Assembly: GCA_031553225.1 (NCBI GenBank)
Contig: JAVBLU010000010.1
Span: 67,703-131,702, forward strand
Direction of reading: 5' to 3'
DNA: 64,000 nt
Source: JAVBLU01 sp031553225
GTDB lineage: Bacteria > Bacillota > Clostridia > Christensenellales > UBA1750
The number at the start of each line of letters is the position of its first letter. Position 1 is the stretch's first letter. Positions 48,615 to 57,224 of the stretch are shown in pieces. The position numbers were made by a program, and so were the translations under genes. The notes under the pieces were generated by a model that saw only the letters and a program-made list of their open reading frames with translations, ran no database searches and was not told the origin of the DNA.

Positions 48615-49904
48615 CTAGTCGTATATACCAGCTGCATCCAGCTTCTCCTGGAACGGGACGCTGAAATAGACCTCCACGTGCACGTCGGTCTGCGCGCTTT
48701 CGTAGGCGCGCTCCCATTCATAGTTAATCATTTCCTGCATCGTGCCGAACTGGCGCGCCAGAAGGCCGCGAAAGCCGACGGGATCGGTGTTCTGTTTCTG
48801 CAGCCTTGCGCATAGCTCGGAGATGTCCTGCGTGATCACCTCCGTCAGCTCATTCGTTAATAGGGTCGTATCGGGCGGGTGCTGCTCGCTCCAGGTAAGC
48901 AGCGAGGCGCGCAGCGGCAGATTGACCGAAATATGCAGCGCTCGGGTTTCATCGATGGACACGCGGTTGCGCGGCTTGCGGATGGCCCCGACCTGCACGC
49001 TGACATACTCGGGCGTATGCTCGTCGTCGTCGTTATAGGGCAGGCGGATGAGCAGGCCTTGCGCTTGGCCGCGCATTAAAAGCGTCAGCTGCGTCTCATA
49101 GCCCGTAAGCGATCCGACCATTTTCTTATGGTTGAAGAGTGCCGAGCCGAATATCCTGGTACCGGTATATTTGCTGGTTGGCAGCTCGCTGATATCCAAG
49201 TCGCCGGGCTGTCTCTGCGCGTCAAACTTTTTTGTGCCCTCCTCGCCGACGGAGGCTTTCGAGACGGTTCCGTACATGGCAATACCGTCGCCATAAAAAC
49301 TGGACATCTGCGTTTTGAGCGTTTGCAGCGTGGTACGAGGCACGTAACTGTTGTCGTTGTATGCGTCCATCGCCACCTCAAGAGCCTTGCCCTGGGTTAA
49401 CGGGCCTTCAAACGTGTGCAGGTTGCCGACGAATTCGCGCGCACTTCCGCGCATAACGGCAATGGTGGCCGTGCGGCGGATGGAGCGATAGAATATAACG
49501 GCCGAGAGGAACTCGTGGAACATATCGCTTCTGGCAAATTCCTCAGACACCGCGAGCACTTTGAGCTGCTGCATATTCACATGATACGGGGTTGTGGCCG
49601 TCAGCAAGTCCATGGCCTCGATGAAATCGCGTCCGGTCACGCTGACGACGGCCTCGTTTTCTCCGCTTTTTTCTTCGCCCTGCCCACCGCTTGATTCCTT
49701 ATCGCCTGAGCCCGAGGACGCCTGGGAGCGCTCGCTCGCCTTGGGAGACACCGGCACATGAATGCTGAGCCGCAAGCCGTTCTCTTCCTTATCGATGCCC
49801 ATAACGAGCACGAAGAGCTGGTCGTCGATTTCGCGGCTGTCCCAACAGCCGGTCAGGAACACCATCACCGCGCATACAAGAGCGATGCCCGCTTTACGCC
49901 GCAT
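48615..49904 (-). CDS. Ger(x)C family germination lipoprotein (C subunit)
   Basis: A 429-residue lipoprotein. The signal peptide ends in the lipobox LTGC with Cys20, followed by WDSREIDDQLFVLVMGIDKE, the Ger(x)C N-terminal signature. A low-complexity Ser/Glu/Gly linker (about residues 60-80) is notable. The protein would be diacylated and sit on the outer face of the spore inner membrane as part of a germinant receptor. ATG 49904 with AAGG six bases upstream gives the normal short signal peptide. It overlaps gerB by 11 bases. Confidence 0.92.
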   Translation of the reverse strand: MRRKAGIALVCAVMVFLTGCWDSREIDDQLFVLVMGIDKEENGLRLSIHVPVSPKASERSQASSGSGDKESSGGQGEEKSGENEAVVSVTGRDFIEAMDLLTATTPYHVNMQQLKVLAVSEEFARSDMFHEFLSAVIFYRSIRRTATIAVMRGSAREFVGNLHTFEGPLTQGKALEVAMDAYNDNSYVPRTTLQTLKTQMSSFYGDGIAMYGTVSKASVGEEGTKKFDAQRQPGDLDISELPTSKYTGTRIFGSALFNHKKMVGSLTGYETQLTLLMRGQAQGLLIRLPYNDDDEHTPEYVSVQVGAIRKPRNRVSIDETRALHISVNLPLRASLLTWSEQHPPDTTLLTNELTEVITQDISELCARLQKQNTDPVGFRGLLARQFGTMQEMINYEWERAYESAQTDVHVEVYFSVPFQEKLDAAGIYD

Positions 49905-51033
49905 GGGCAGCCTTCTTTCTGCGCAGGGCATGAACGACGCTGCCAACCAGGGGCGGGAGCAGAGCCACAAGGAAGACCGCCGTGCGCAGGGTTTGGTGCG
50001 GCGGACCGCGGAAGAACGGCGTCATCAGCCCTTCGGGCAGAAGAACGAGGAGAAACAGGATGAGAGCGAAAATCCAAACGAAAGGCTGCTCGTCAGGAAC
50101 GTCCAAAATGGCCACCCAGGATTTGCTCATGCCGTAGATCATGCTGGAGATGCAAAAACACATCGTGCTGCACCACACGAACGTCATCAGTGTTGTGATC
50201 CGCTGAAGGAACCGGCCAAGCTCCGCCACCACGGTCACTTGCAGTAGCGGGGTGAGGATCGGAGCCTCCATGCCGGCGGGGTACAAAAGGATATAACTGA
50301 GGGTGATGCTGGTTGTGATGAAGGCGGCGACGGGCACGGCGCGCAGCATGGCTTTGCTAACGCCCGGCATGCCGCCGCGCACAGGCAGGATAAGTGCGAT
50401 CAGCAGCATGTCGGTGTAGGCTTCAGAAAGACCCAGACCGGCCGTGAGCGTCTTATCGATTCCGTTGCCCCAGAGAGGGTGCAGGTAGTTGTACTGATAC
50501 GAGGGTATATCGATGAAAAGCACGCAGTATACGAGAATGGTGCAGAAGATGAACCATATGCGTGCCGTGCGCACAACCCCCTGCAGGTGCCGGGTTGCAG
50601 CGGCTGCGCAGATGCCGAGCATGAACAGCGCCACAATCCATGTGGGGGTAAGCGGCAAAAACTCGGCTGAGGCGATGGTGAGCGCCGTGTCCAGCGAATG
50701 GAAGGCCGAACCGCCGAACAAAAAGCACAGCGCCAGGGCGGACACGGCGCTGCCCAGCCGCCCGCTCTCCCGGCGGCATACACCAAACCAATCGATCGCC
50801 TCGTCGGTTTTTATCTTGCGCACGGCCAGCATGAAGATCAAAGCGAAAACAACGCCGGGCACAATGCTGATAAGCGTGCTTTGCCACAAGGCGTTGCCCG
50901 CCAGCAGCAAGCGCGACAGCGCGGTGCTCTCCAGCGTTCTGCTGACGATGCAGAACATGCACAGCGCCATTAAATCGTTCGGGTGCGCGGCGATGGATGC
51001 GCGGTTTAGGTTGCGCGTCTCGGCACTTGTCAT
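49894..51033 (-). CDS. GerAB/ArcD/ProY family germination permease (B subunit)
   Basis: A 379-residue membrane protein with about ten helices, homologous to amino-acid permeases (APC fold). In GerA-type receptors the B subunit binds the germinant. Germinant specificity cannot be read from sequence. The ATG at 51033 overlaps the gerA stop as ATGA and follows AAGGA. The C terminus is basic (RRKKAAHAA). Confidence 0.92.
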   Translation of the reverse strand: MTSAETRNLNRASIAAHPNDLMALCMFCIVSRTLESTALSRLLLAGNALWQSTLISIVPGVVFALIFMLAVRKIKTDEAIDWFGVCRRESGRLGSAVSALALCFLFGGSAFHSLDTALTIASAEFLPLTPTWIVALFMLGICAAAATRHLQGVVRTARIWFIFCTILVYCVLFIDIPSYQYNYLHPLWGNGIDKTLTAGLGLSEAYTDMLLIALILPVRGGMPGVSKAMLRAVPVAAFITTSITLSYILLYPAGMEAPILTPLLQVTVVAELGRFLQRITTLMTFVWCSTMCFCISSMIYGMSKSWVAILDVPDEQPFVWIFALILFLLVLLPEGLMTPFFRGPPHQTLRTAVFLVALLPPLVGSVVHALRRKKAAHAA

Positions 51034-52619
51034 GATTTTTTTTCCTTCGAGTCCCAGGAGCGGACATGGTCTGCCGCGCGCGCACTGCTGCGGGGTTTCA
51101 GGAAGGGCGGACGCATGCGGTGCCGCAGAATGGGTCTTCGGATCACGATGTCCGGGCTGCCGGGCGAATGGGGGGAAACCGGCATCAGCCACGGAACGCC
51201 AAAGGAGGTCATGCGTCCGGCGATCGCGATGCTTAGGTACAGCGCGCATACGATGCCCAGGAACCCAAACACAGTGGCCGAAAGGAGGAAAAAAAAGCGA
51301 AGGATGCGCAAGCCTATACTGAGGGTGTAATCCGGTATGGCGAAGCTGCCAAGGCCGGTAACCGCCATGATAATGATAAGAATGGGTGAGACGATGTGCG
51401 CCGCCACGGCCGCCTGCCCGAGGATGAGCGCCCCGATGATGCCAAGCGCCGAGCCGAGCGCACCGGGCACGCGCGTTCCGGCCTCATGCACCAGATCGAA
51501 CGCCAGCTCCATGAGCAGCACCTCAAGCACCATGGGAAAGGGGACCTGGACGTTCGCAATGGCGATGGAGGTAAGGAGCTCCGTAGGCAGCAGTTCGCTG
51601 TGGTACATGATCATGGCCAGATAGAAAGAGGGCAGCAGAATGGACAGGAACAACCCGGCCATACGTATGCAGCGTATAAAGGTGCCGTTGGGCCAGCGTG
51701 CGAAGGAATCGTCCGAAGCGTGCAGCAGGTGCCAGATCGTGGTGGGCGCGCAAAGGGAAAAAGGCGACGAATCGCTGAGTATGGCCACGTGGCCTTCCAT
51801 CAGGAAGGACGCCGTGCGGTCCGGGCGCTCGGTCATGCACAGCTGCGGCACCAGAGAGTTAACATTGTCCTCAAGCAACTGTTCCAGGTATCCAGAGCCC
51901 GGCACATAGTCGTAATCGATCGCCTGGATGCGCCGCCGCGCCTCTTTGACAAGCTCGGGGTTGGCAATGTCCATCATATACATCAAGGCGACCTTGGTGG
52001 GCACCACCTTGCCCACGTCGAAAAATTCGGTGATGAGCTGTTTGGAGCGCATGATGCGCCGCAGCTGCGTGATCGAGGTACGTAGGTTCTCGGTAAACCC
52101 TTCCTGCGGTCCCATGATGACCGTTTCGGTTACGGGCTTGTCGACGGAGCGTTTCTCGTAGCTGCGCGCATCTGTGATGATCAGCTGTCCGCAGCCGTCC
52201 ACGAGCAGGATCACCTCGCCGGAGAGTACGGCGGTCGAAGCGGCGTTCAGGTCGTCGCCGTGGCGTATCGCGTTGGCCGAAAGCGTTTTGGCGCTGATCG
52301 TTTCCATGAACGCTTTGTCCGAGAGGCCGGCGAGGGCGTCATCGCTCAGCAAAGGGCGAATCAAAAAATCGCTTACGAAGGAGCGGTCGGCCATGCCGTC
52401 CAGATAGATGATAGCCGCGCGCCGAGCGCCCGTTTCAAAGTGACGTATGACGACGTCCTTGTTTAAAGGGGTGTGGAGGAGCCGTCCAAGCGCCGTCAGA
52501 TTGGCCTCCAGGGAGGCGACCACGGCGTACGGTCCGGAGGCCTCCGGCGCCGCGGGCTGCGCTGGGAGGGGGGTAAAAGGGAATTCGCCCGGCGGCTCGT
52601 AGAGCTTTGGAAAGTGCAT
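51030..52619 (-). CDS. GerA family germinant receptor A subunit
   Basis: A 529-residue protein with a soluble N-terminal region (two subdomains, to about residue 290) and about five membrane helices. Typical GerA segments are VIRHFETGARRAAIIYLDG, GSGYLEQLLEDN and the membrane part IANVQVPFPMVLEVLLMELAFDLVHEAG. The A subunit forms an oligomeric ion channel in the spore inner membrane. A strong AAAGGAGGA ribosome binding site precedes the ATG. The A-B-C order of a GerA-type operon is complete. Confidence 0.93.
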   Translation of the reverse strand: MHFPKLYEPPGEFPFTPLPAQPAAPEASGPYAVVASLEANLTALGRLLHTPLNKDVVIRHFETGARRAAIIYLDGMADRSFVSDFLIRPLLSDDALAGLSDKAFMETISAKTLSANAIRHGDDLNAASTAVLSGEVILLVDGCGQLIITDARSYEKRSVDKPVTETVIMGPQEGFTENLRTSITQLRRIMRSKQLITEFFDVGKVVPTKVALMYMMDIANPELVKEARRRIQAIDYDYVPGSGYLEQLLEDNVNSLVPQLCMTERPDRTASFLMEGHVAILSDSSPFSLCAPTTIWHLLHASDDSFARWPNGTFIRCIRMAGLFLSILLPSFYLAMIMYHSELLPTELLTSIAIANVQVPFPMVLEVLLMELAFDLVHEAGTRVPGALGSALGIIGALILGQAAVAAHIVSPILIIIMAVTGLGSFAIPDYTLSIGLRILRFFFLLSATVFGFLGIVCALYLSIAIAGRMTSFGVPWLMPVSPHSPGSPDIVIRRPILRHRMRPPFLKPRSSARAADHVRSWDSKEKKS

Positions 52620-52641
52620 GGGCTGTCCTCCTTTATTTGCC

Positions 52642-52648
52642 TAGTATG
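52642..52648 (-). promoter_or_regulatory. sigma-G-like -10 element for the ger operon
   Basis: The minus strand reads CATACTA, identical to the sigma-G -10 consensus, 22 bases before the gerA start. ger operons are forespore sigma-G genes in Bacillus. The expected -35 region is a T-rich run and does not match well. Confidence 0.4.
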
Positions 52649-53006
52649 AGCCGCGGCCCGCAAAAAAAACCGCCCGCATTCTCTGCGAAATCGTTCATAA
52701 AAAAGGGCATGCGGAACTGCCGGGTCATCTGTTGGGTTTCGGATCGAACAGGTGGTTATTCATATTGCCGTCGCTGATTCCCGGCTTTGCGCCAAGAGCT
52801 TGGGACGATTCTACAGCCAAATATCGCTTTGCGGTTGCCGGTGTTTCTTCCGGCTATGGAATGCGCATTCTATTCGCATCGCGCTCACCCCACTTTCCGC
52901 ATGTTATGAAAAAGACAGGAGACACGGCCTTTCGTGTCTCCTTCTCTATGCCGTTCACATTCTCTGACGAGCGGCTTAGCGACGGGGAATCGAGGTGCGT
53001 CTGTAC
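52649..53006. other. intergenic segment between the gerA leader and the spoIVA terminator
   Basis: Within the 460-base gap between gerA and spoIVA this part holds no open frame with a ribosome binding site on either strand. It contains a poly-T/poly-A tract on opposite strands (52661-52668), and a terminator-like hairpin at 52914-52942. I see no tRNA or known riboswitch. A small RNA between the two terminators is possible but unsupported. Confidence 0.4.
52914..52942 (-). terminator. second terminator-like hairpin downstream of spoIVA
   Basis: Arms AGGAGACAC (52917-52925) and GTGTCTCCT (52934-52942) form a perfect 9-bp stem with an 8-base loop. On the minus strand the stem is followed by GTCTTTTTC. 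It lies about 65 bases beyond the first spoIVA terminator. Confidence 0.7.
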
Positions 53007-53047
53007 AAAAGCCCTGGCCGCCCGTATTGTGTACGGGCGGCCAGGGC
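53007..53047 (-). terminator. spoIVA terminator
   Basis: GCCCTGGCCGCCCGTA (53011-53026) and TACGGGCGGCCAGGGC (53032-53047) form a perfect 16-bp stem with a 5-base loop. On the minus strand a TTTT run follows. It begins 32 bases after the spoIVA stop. Confidence 0.88.
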
Positions 53048-53079
53048 GTGCAAACGGGCGGAAGGCCAAGGGCGTTCGG

Positions 53080-54558
53080 CTAGAGAAGAATGCAGATCAG
53101 CCCGCCGGAACCGTCGTTGATGATGCGCTGCAGGGTTTCCTGTATCTTGTCCTGTACGTCCTCGGGCATGCGCATCAGTTTGTTGGAGAGGCCTTCCTTT
53201 ACCAACTCGTGCAGCGATTTGCCAAACATGTTCGTGTTCCAGATGCGCGCTGGGTCGGACTCGAACTCGGAGAGCAGATACTTGACGAGCTCCTCGCTTT
53301 GCTTCTCCGTGCCAACGATGGGGGAGACCTCGGTTTGAATATCCACGCGGATCAGGTGAAGCGAGGGCGCGCTGGCCTTGAGGCGCACGCCGAAGCGGTT
53401 GCCCTGCTTGACGATCTCCGGCTCCTCCAGGGTCAGCTCCTCCTGCGTGGGCGCCACCAGGCCGTAGCCCGTCTGACGCACGGAGTCCAGCGCGTCGGCG
53501 ATGCGGTCATATTCGCGCTTGGCGGCCACCAAATCGGCCATCAGCGTCAGCAGGTGGGCGTCGCCCTTCACGGCCGTGCCGCACTGCTCGCCCAGCACGC
53601 GATAGAACAGCGACTGAGGCAGCGGCAGCGCAAAGGTGACCGCGCCACGGCCCAGCTCAATGGCGGCGAGCTGCGGCTTCCCTTCGTACTCCGGACTTTC
53701 AAACTTTTCCGGCAGGCGAATATGATCGCGCACGCGGGAGAGCACGGGCGCGCTCTGGCGCATCCCCTCCAGCACCGATTGCACGAGCCAATGGTCGGTG
53801 GGCAGGGCCTGTACCCATTCGGGCATATCCAGCCGCACCTCGGTGAGCGGGAACTCATAAAGCACGCGCTCCAAGAGCCCGGCAATGTCGGCTACGTTCA
53901 TGGCGGCCACATCCAGGAGGATCACGGGCACGTCGTATTTTTCGTGCAGGGCCTGCTGCAGCTTTTTGGCGTCGTCCGAATCGGGCATGGTGGAGTTGAG
54001 CACGATGATGAAGGGCTTTCCAACCGCTTTCATCTCGCGCACAACGCGCTCCTCAGCCTCCACATAGGCCAGGCGGGGAAGGTCGGTGATGGAACCGTCC
54101 GTGGTGACCACAAGCCCGATGGTGGAGTGGTCGTTGATCACCTTGCGCGTGCCCAGTTCCGCCGCTTCTTCAAAGGGAATATCGTGGTCGAACCAGGGCG
54201 TCTTCACCATGCGCGGCGCGTCGCCGTCGTCCTTGCCGATGGCGCCCTTAACGAGGTAGCCCACGCAGTCCACCATCCGCACGCGCAGGTTCGCATGGTC
54301 GGCCAGCTCCACGGACACGGCCTCGTTGGGGACGAACTTGGGCTGCGTCGTCATGATGGAGCGCCCGGAACCGGACTGTGGCAGTTCGTCCACAGCGCGG
54401 TCCTTGCGCGGGCCACTCTCCATGGCAGGCAGCACGAGCTGCTCCATAAAGCGGGCGATAAATGTGGATTTGCCTGTGCGCACCGGCCCGACGACGCCAA
54501 TATAAATGTCCCCGTCGGTGCGCTCCGCGATGTCCCGATACAGATCGTATCGTTCCAT
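53080..54558 (-). CDS. spoIVA: stage IV sporulation protein A, coat morphogenetic ATPase
   Basis: SpoIVA polymerises on the forespore surface with ATP hydrolysis to form the basement layer of the spore coat. The 492-residue length is the same as in B. subtilis. It has the Walker A GPVRTGKS (residues 24-31), a long conserved GTPase-like core and the characteristic C-terminal end GGLICILL. GGAGGGG before ATG 54558 selects this start over an upstream GTG. In the genome it sits alone between the ger operon and a NUDIX-type gene, with its own terminator. Confidence 0.95.
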   Translation of the reverse strand: MERYDLYRDIAERTDGDIYIGVVGPVRTGKSTFIARFMEQLVLPAMESGPRKDRAVDELPQSGSGRSIMTTQPKFVPNEAVSVELADHANLRVRMVDCVGYLVKGAIGKDDGDAPRMVKTPWFDHDIPFEEAAELGTRKVINDHSTIGLVVTTDGSITDLPRLAYVEAEERVVREMKAVGKPFIIVLNSTMPDSDDAKKLQQALHEKYDVPVILLDVAAMNVADIAGLLERVLYEFPLTEVRLDMPEWVQALPTDHWLVQSVLEGMRQSAPVLSRVRDHIRLPEKFESPEYEGKPQLAAIELGRGAVTFALPLPQSLFYRVLGEQCGTAVKGDAHLLTLMADLVAAKREYDRIADALDSVRQTGYGLVAPTQEELTLEEPEIVKQGNRFGVRLKASAPSLHLIRVDIQTEVSPIVGTEKQSEELVKYLLSEFESDPARIWNTNMFGKSLHELVKEGLSNKLMRMPEDVQDKIQETLQRIINDGSGGLICILL

Positions 54559-54635
54559 AGTTTCCCCTCCTCGCATATGAGGCGCACGTAAGCCAGCGCC
54601 TGAACGATACATGCTACGCGCAGGAGGACAAAACT

Positions 54636-54785
54636 ATGACACGCGCAAAGGAAAAACGGCCGCTGGAGGCTCCAGGGCCGCCTACATATACGCTTGGTCG
54701 GTTCGGCGCCGTCCGGCGTGCCAAGGGGGCGCCGGCCCGCACCCGGGAAGCGGCCTACTTGAGGCGCAGAGCCTCCTTTTCATAG
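54636..54785 (+). CDS. possible small basic ORF opposite the NUDIX-MazG terminator
   Basis: A 49-codon frame starts at ATG 54636, eight bases after a perfect AGGAGG (54622-54627). The product would be very Arg-rich with no recognisable domain. It runs through the terminator hairpin of the opposite strand and overlaps the end of that gene. The ribosome binding site is the only support, and chance is quite possible. Confidence 0.2.
   Translation: MTRAKEKRPLEAPGPPTYTLGRFGAVRRAKGAPARTREAAYLRRRASFS
54652..54679 (-). terminator. intrinsic terminator after the NUDIX-MazG gene
   Basis: On the minus strand GGCCCTGGA pairs with TCCAGCGGCC (one bulged base; 54679-54658), followed by GTTTTTCC. It lies about 75 bases after the stop codon. 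Confidence 0.68.
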
Positions 54786-55531
54786 TCGCGGCGCATGTTC
54801 CTTTGGTGCTTTTCGTGATAGGCCGCCGCGAACTCCGTGGCAGAGATGCCGTAGCGGTTGAGGATGTCGTTGAAGTACATGTGCACGTCCACAAGCTCCT
54901 CCACCAGGTCCGCCCGCACCTTGGGACTTTGCTCGATCTGCGTTTCGCCCAGCTTTTTCACGATGTCGATCACCTCGCCCATCTCGCCCATCATCCACAA
55001 AAGCGAGTTGCGCGCGTAGGGCATGGTCATGGGCGACCAGGTATCCCGGTGCTGCTCCCACAGCTCGCGCGACATGGCCAGCGTTTGCGCAAAGCCGATG
55101 TTCTGGCGCGCGCGCAAAAAGTCGAGCGCGATGGGGAAGATGCACGCGTAAATCTCCGGGTAGGTCACCTCAGCGGGCAGCCCGTCGAAGAGCCGTGCCT
55201 CGGCCATCTCAAAATCCGCGGGCACCTGGGCGACATCCTGCGCCAGGGCCAGGTAGATGCGTCCATACCCATGGCGCTCGCCGTCGGCGGCGTAGTACTC
55301 GCTTACCGGGATGATCGGGCAACGCAGCCCGCTCTCCTCGTACAGTTCGCGCGCAGCCCCGGCAAGCGGCGTCTCGTGGGGCTCGATGTGCCCGCCCGGG
55401 CACTCCCACGTTTGGCGCTCGCGGTGGCGAACGAACAGCCACCGGCCCGCGCAGCGCACGAAGATGACGGTATATCGAAGGGGTTCATCCAGAGGATGGC
55501 CAAGCGGATAGGCTTGCACGACCCAACTCAT
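54755..55531 (-). CDS. NUDIX hydrolase-MazG-like pyrophosphohydrolase fusion
   Basis: A 258-residue two-domain protein. Residues about 15-135 form a NUDIX domain with a full Nudix box (Gly47 to Leu69; GHIEPHETPLAGAARELYEE). Residues about 170-250 look like a MazG-type all-alpha domain with an ExxE pair (MGEMGEVIDI) and a later VEELVDVHMYF segment, the metal-binding elements. Both domain types cleave nucleoside di- or triphosphate derivatives, so a combined housecleaning or nucleotide-sugar role is likely. The ATG has only a weak ribosome binding site. Confidence 0.83.
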   Translation of the reverse strand: MSWVVQAYPLGHPLDEPLRYTVIFVRCAGRWLFVRHRERQTWECPGGHIEPHETPLAGAARELYEESGLRCPIIPVSEYYAADGERHGYGRIYLALAQDVAQVPADFEMAEARLFDGLPAEVTYPEIYACIFPIALDFLRARQNIGFAQTLAMSRELWEQHRDTWSPMTMPYARNSLLWMMGEMGEVIDIVKKLGETQIEQSPKVRADLVEELVDVHMYFNDILNRYGISATEFAAAYHEKHQRNMRRDYEKEALRLK

Positions 55532-55579
55532 ATCATTTCACGACCTTACCTGTTGTCTATAAAGAGCGACGCCACACCA

Positions 55580-55608
55580 ATCATACCACTTTGCGTCGAA
55601 AATGAGAA
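55580..55608 (-). promoter_or_regulatory. candidate promoter of the NUDIX-MazG gene
   Basis: On the minus strand TTCTCA (55608-55603), a 17-base spacer and TATGAT (55585-55580). The -10 is good, the -35 matches at four of six. It sits between the cimA stop and the NUDIX start. Confidence 0.45.
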
Positions 55609-55643
55609 GACGGCGCATGGCACGCAAAACCTGACGAGGCCCG

Positions 55644-57224
55644 CTAACTGCGCCCGCGTGCCAGAGGGCCGTCGCCGCAAACGGCCAGGGCGTAGGTAAG
55701 CGAGTCGGCGAGAGCCTGCCAGCTGGCGTCGATGACGTCCGTGGACACGCCCACCGTGGACCAGCTTTGTTCCCCGTTTGTGGACTCGATGACAACGCGC
55801 ACGGATGCGCCCGTTGCGTGCGTGGAGTCGAGCACACGCACCTTGTAGTCCGTGAGCGACACGGCGCTCAGCACGGGATAGAAGCGCTTAAGAGCGCGAC
55901 GCGCGGCGGAATCCAGGGCGTTAACCGGGCCGTTGCCCACGGCGGCGTTTACTTCCTCCTCGCCGTTCACGCGCAGCTGAACGATGGCCGAGGCGATTTC
56001 CCCGTCCAGGGCCGGCTCGTGCACCATCACCTTAAAGCCGCGCACCTCAAAGTAGGAAGGCAACCGCCCAAGCCGGCGCAGCACGTGCAGCTGAAAACTG
56101 GCCTCGGCCCCTTCGAATTGGTAGCCCTGCCGCTCCATCTCCTTCAGCTCCGCGAGCAGCTCGGCCGTCTTGGCGTCGCTGCGCGTCAGATCGGGCGCGA
56201 TGCCGTGCAGCTTGTGCAACAGCGCCGCCCGCCCGGCCACCTCCGAGAGGAGGAAGCGCCGGTCGTTTCCCACCGATTCTGGCGGGATATGCTCGAAGGT
56301 CTGCGGGTCCTTCACAACGGCGTCGATGTGCATGCCCGCCTTGTGCGCGAAAGCGCTGCGCCCAACATACGGCTCATGCGGCTTGGGCGGAGCATTGATA
56401 ATCTCGCAAAACGCCTGTGCGGCGGGCGTGAGACGCTGATGTGCGCCGTGGGGCAGGCACGGCTGGTTTAACTTCAGCTGCAGGTTTGCCGCCAGCGTGA
56501 AGAGATTGGCGTTGCCGCAGCGCTCGCCCAGGCCGGAAAGCGTCGCCTGCACCATCCGCGCGCCCGCCATCGCCGCGGCCACGGAGTTGGCGTCCGCCAT
56601 GCCTGTGTCGTTGTGGGCGTGAAACCCGATCCGATTGCCAAAGGCTCTGACTGCTTCGCCGACAATCGGCGTGATCTGATGGGGGAACAGGCCGCCGCGC
56701 GTGTCGCACAGGCACAGCCAGGACGCGCCGGCGTGAAGCGCCGCCTCCAGCGTGCGCATGGCGTAGGCGCTGTCGCTCAGGTACCCGTCAAAGAAGTGCT
56801 CCGCGTCAAAGATCACCTCGCGTCCGGCCTGTACAAGGAACCGGACGGTGTTTTCAATGATGGCCAGGTTCTCCTCGCTGGTTGCACCCAGCACGTGCTG
56901 CACGTGATGGTCCCAGCACTTTCCGAAGATGCATACGCTTTTCGTGTCGCAGGAGAGCAGCGCCGCAAGCCCGACGTCACCGGCGGGGTTGGCGCCCACA
57001 CGGCAAGTGGGGCCAAAGGCCACGAGCCGTGCGGTTTTGGGCGGATGGTTTTTCACTTCCTGGTAAAAAAGCGCGTCTTTTGGGTTTGAACCGGGATTGC
57101 CGCATTCGATATACGCTACGCCAAGATCGTCCAGAAGCGCCACGACGCGCAGCTTGTCCGCCAGGGAAAAGCTGATGTCCGCACTCTGCGCGCCCTCGCG
57201 CAGCGTGCAGTCATACAGCGTCAT
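55644..57224 (-). CDS. cimA: (R)-citramalate synthase
   Basis: Condenses pyruvate and acetyl-CoA to citramalate, the threonine-independent route to 2-oxobutyrate and isoleucine. The 526-residue product has the HMGL-like catalytic barrel with DCTLREGAQ (residues 5-13) and HAHNDTGMA, and the C-terminal LeuA-type regulatory dimer domain (about 390-520). Sequence and length match the TIGR00977 type rather than LeuA. It overlaps ilvN by 14 bases and closes the ilvB-ilvN-cimA operon. Confidence 0.93.
   Translation of the reverse strand: MTLYDCTLREGAQSADISFSLADKLRVVALLDDLGVAYIECGNPGSNPKDALFYQEVKNHPPKTARLVAFGPTCRVGANPAGDVGLAALLSCDTKSVCIFGKCWDHHVQHVLGATSEENLAIIENTVRFLVQAGREVIFDAEHFFDGYLSDSAYAMRTLEAALHAGASWLCLCDTRGGLFPHQITPIVGEAVRAFGNRIGFHAHNDTGMADANSVAAAMAGARMVQATLSGLGERCGNANLFTLAANLQLKLNQPCLPHGAHQRLTPAAQAFCEIINAPPKPHEPYVGRSAFAHKAGMHIDAVVKDPQTFEHIPPESVGNDRRFLLSEVAGRAALLHKLHGIAPDLTRSDAKTAELLAELKEMERQGYQFEGAEASFQLHVLRRLGRLPSYFEVRGFKVMVHEPALDGEIASAIVQLRVNGEEEVNAAVGNGPVNALDSAARRALKRFYPVLSAVSLTDYKVRVLDSTHATGASVRVVIESTNGEQSWSTVGVSTDVIDASWQALADSLTYALAVCGDGPLARGRS

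Noticed and set aside
52732..54591. 619-codon plus-strand frame opposite spoIVA
   Set aside because: SpoIVA is full length with exact family size and ends; the antisense frame reads through its terminator and has no ribosome binding site.
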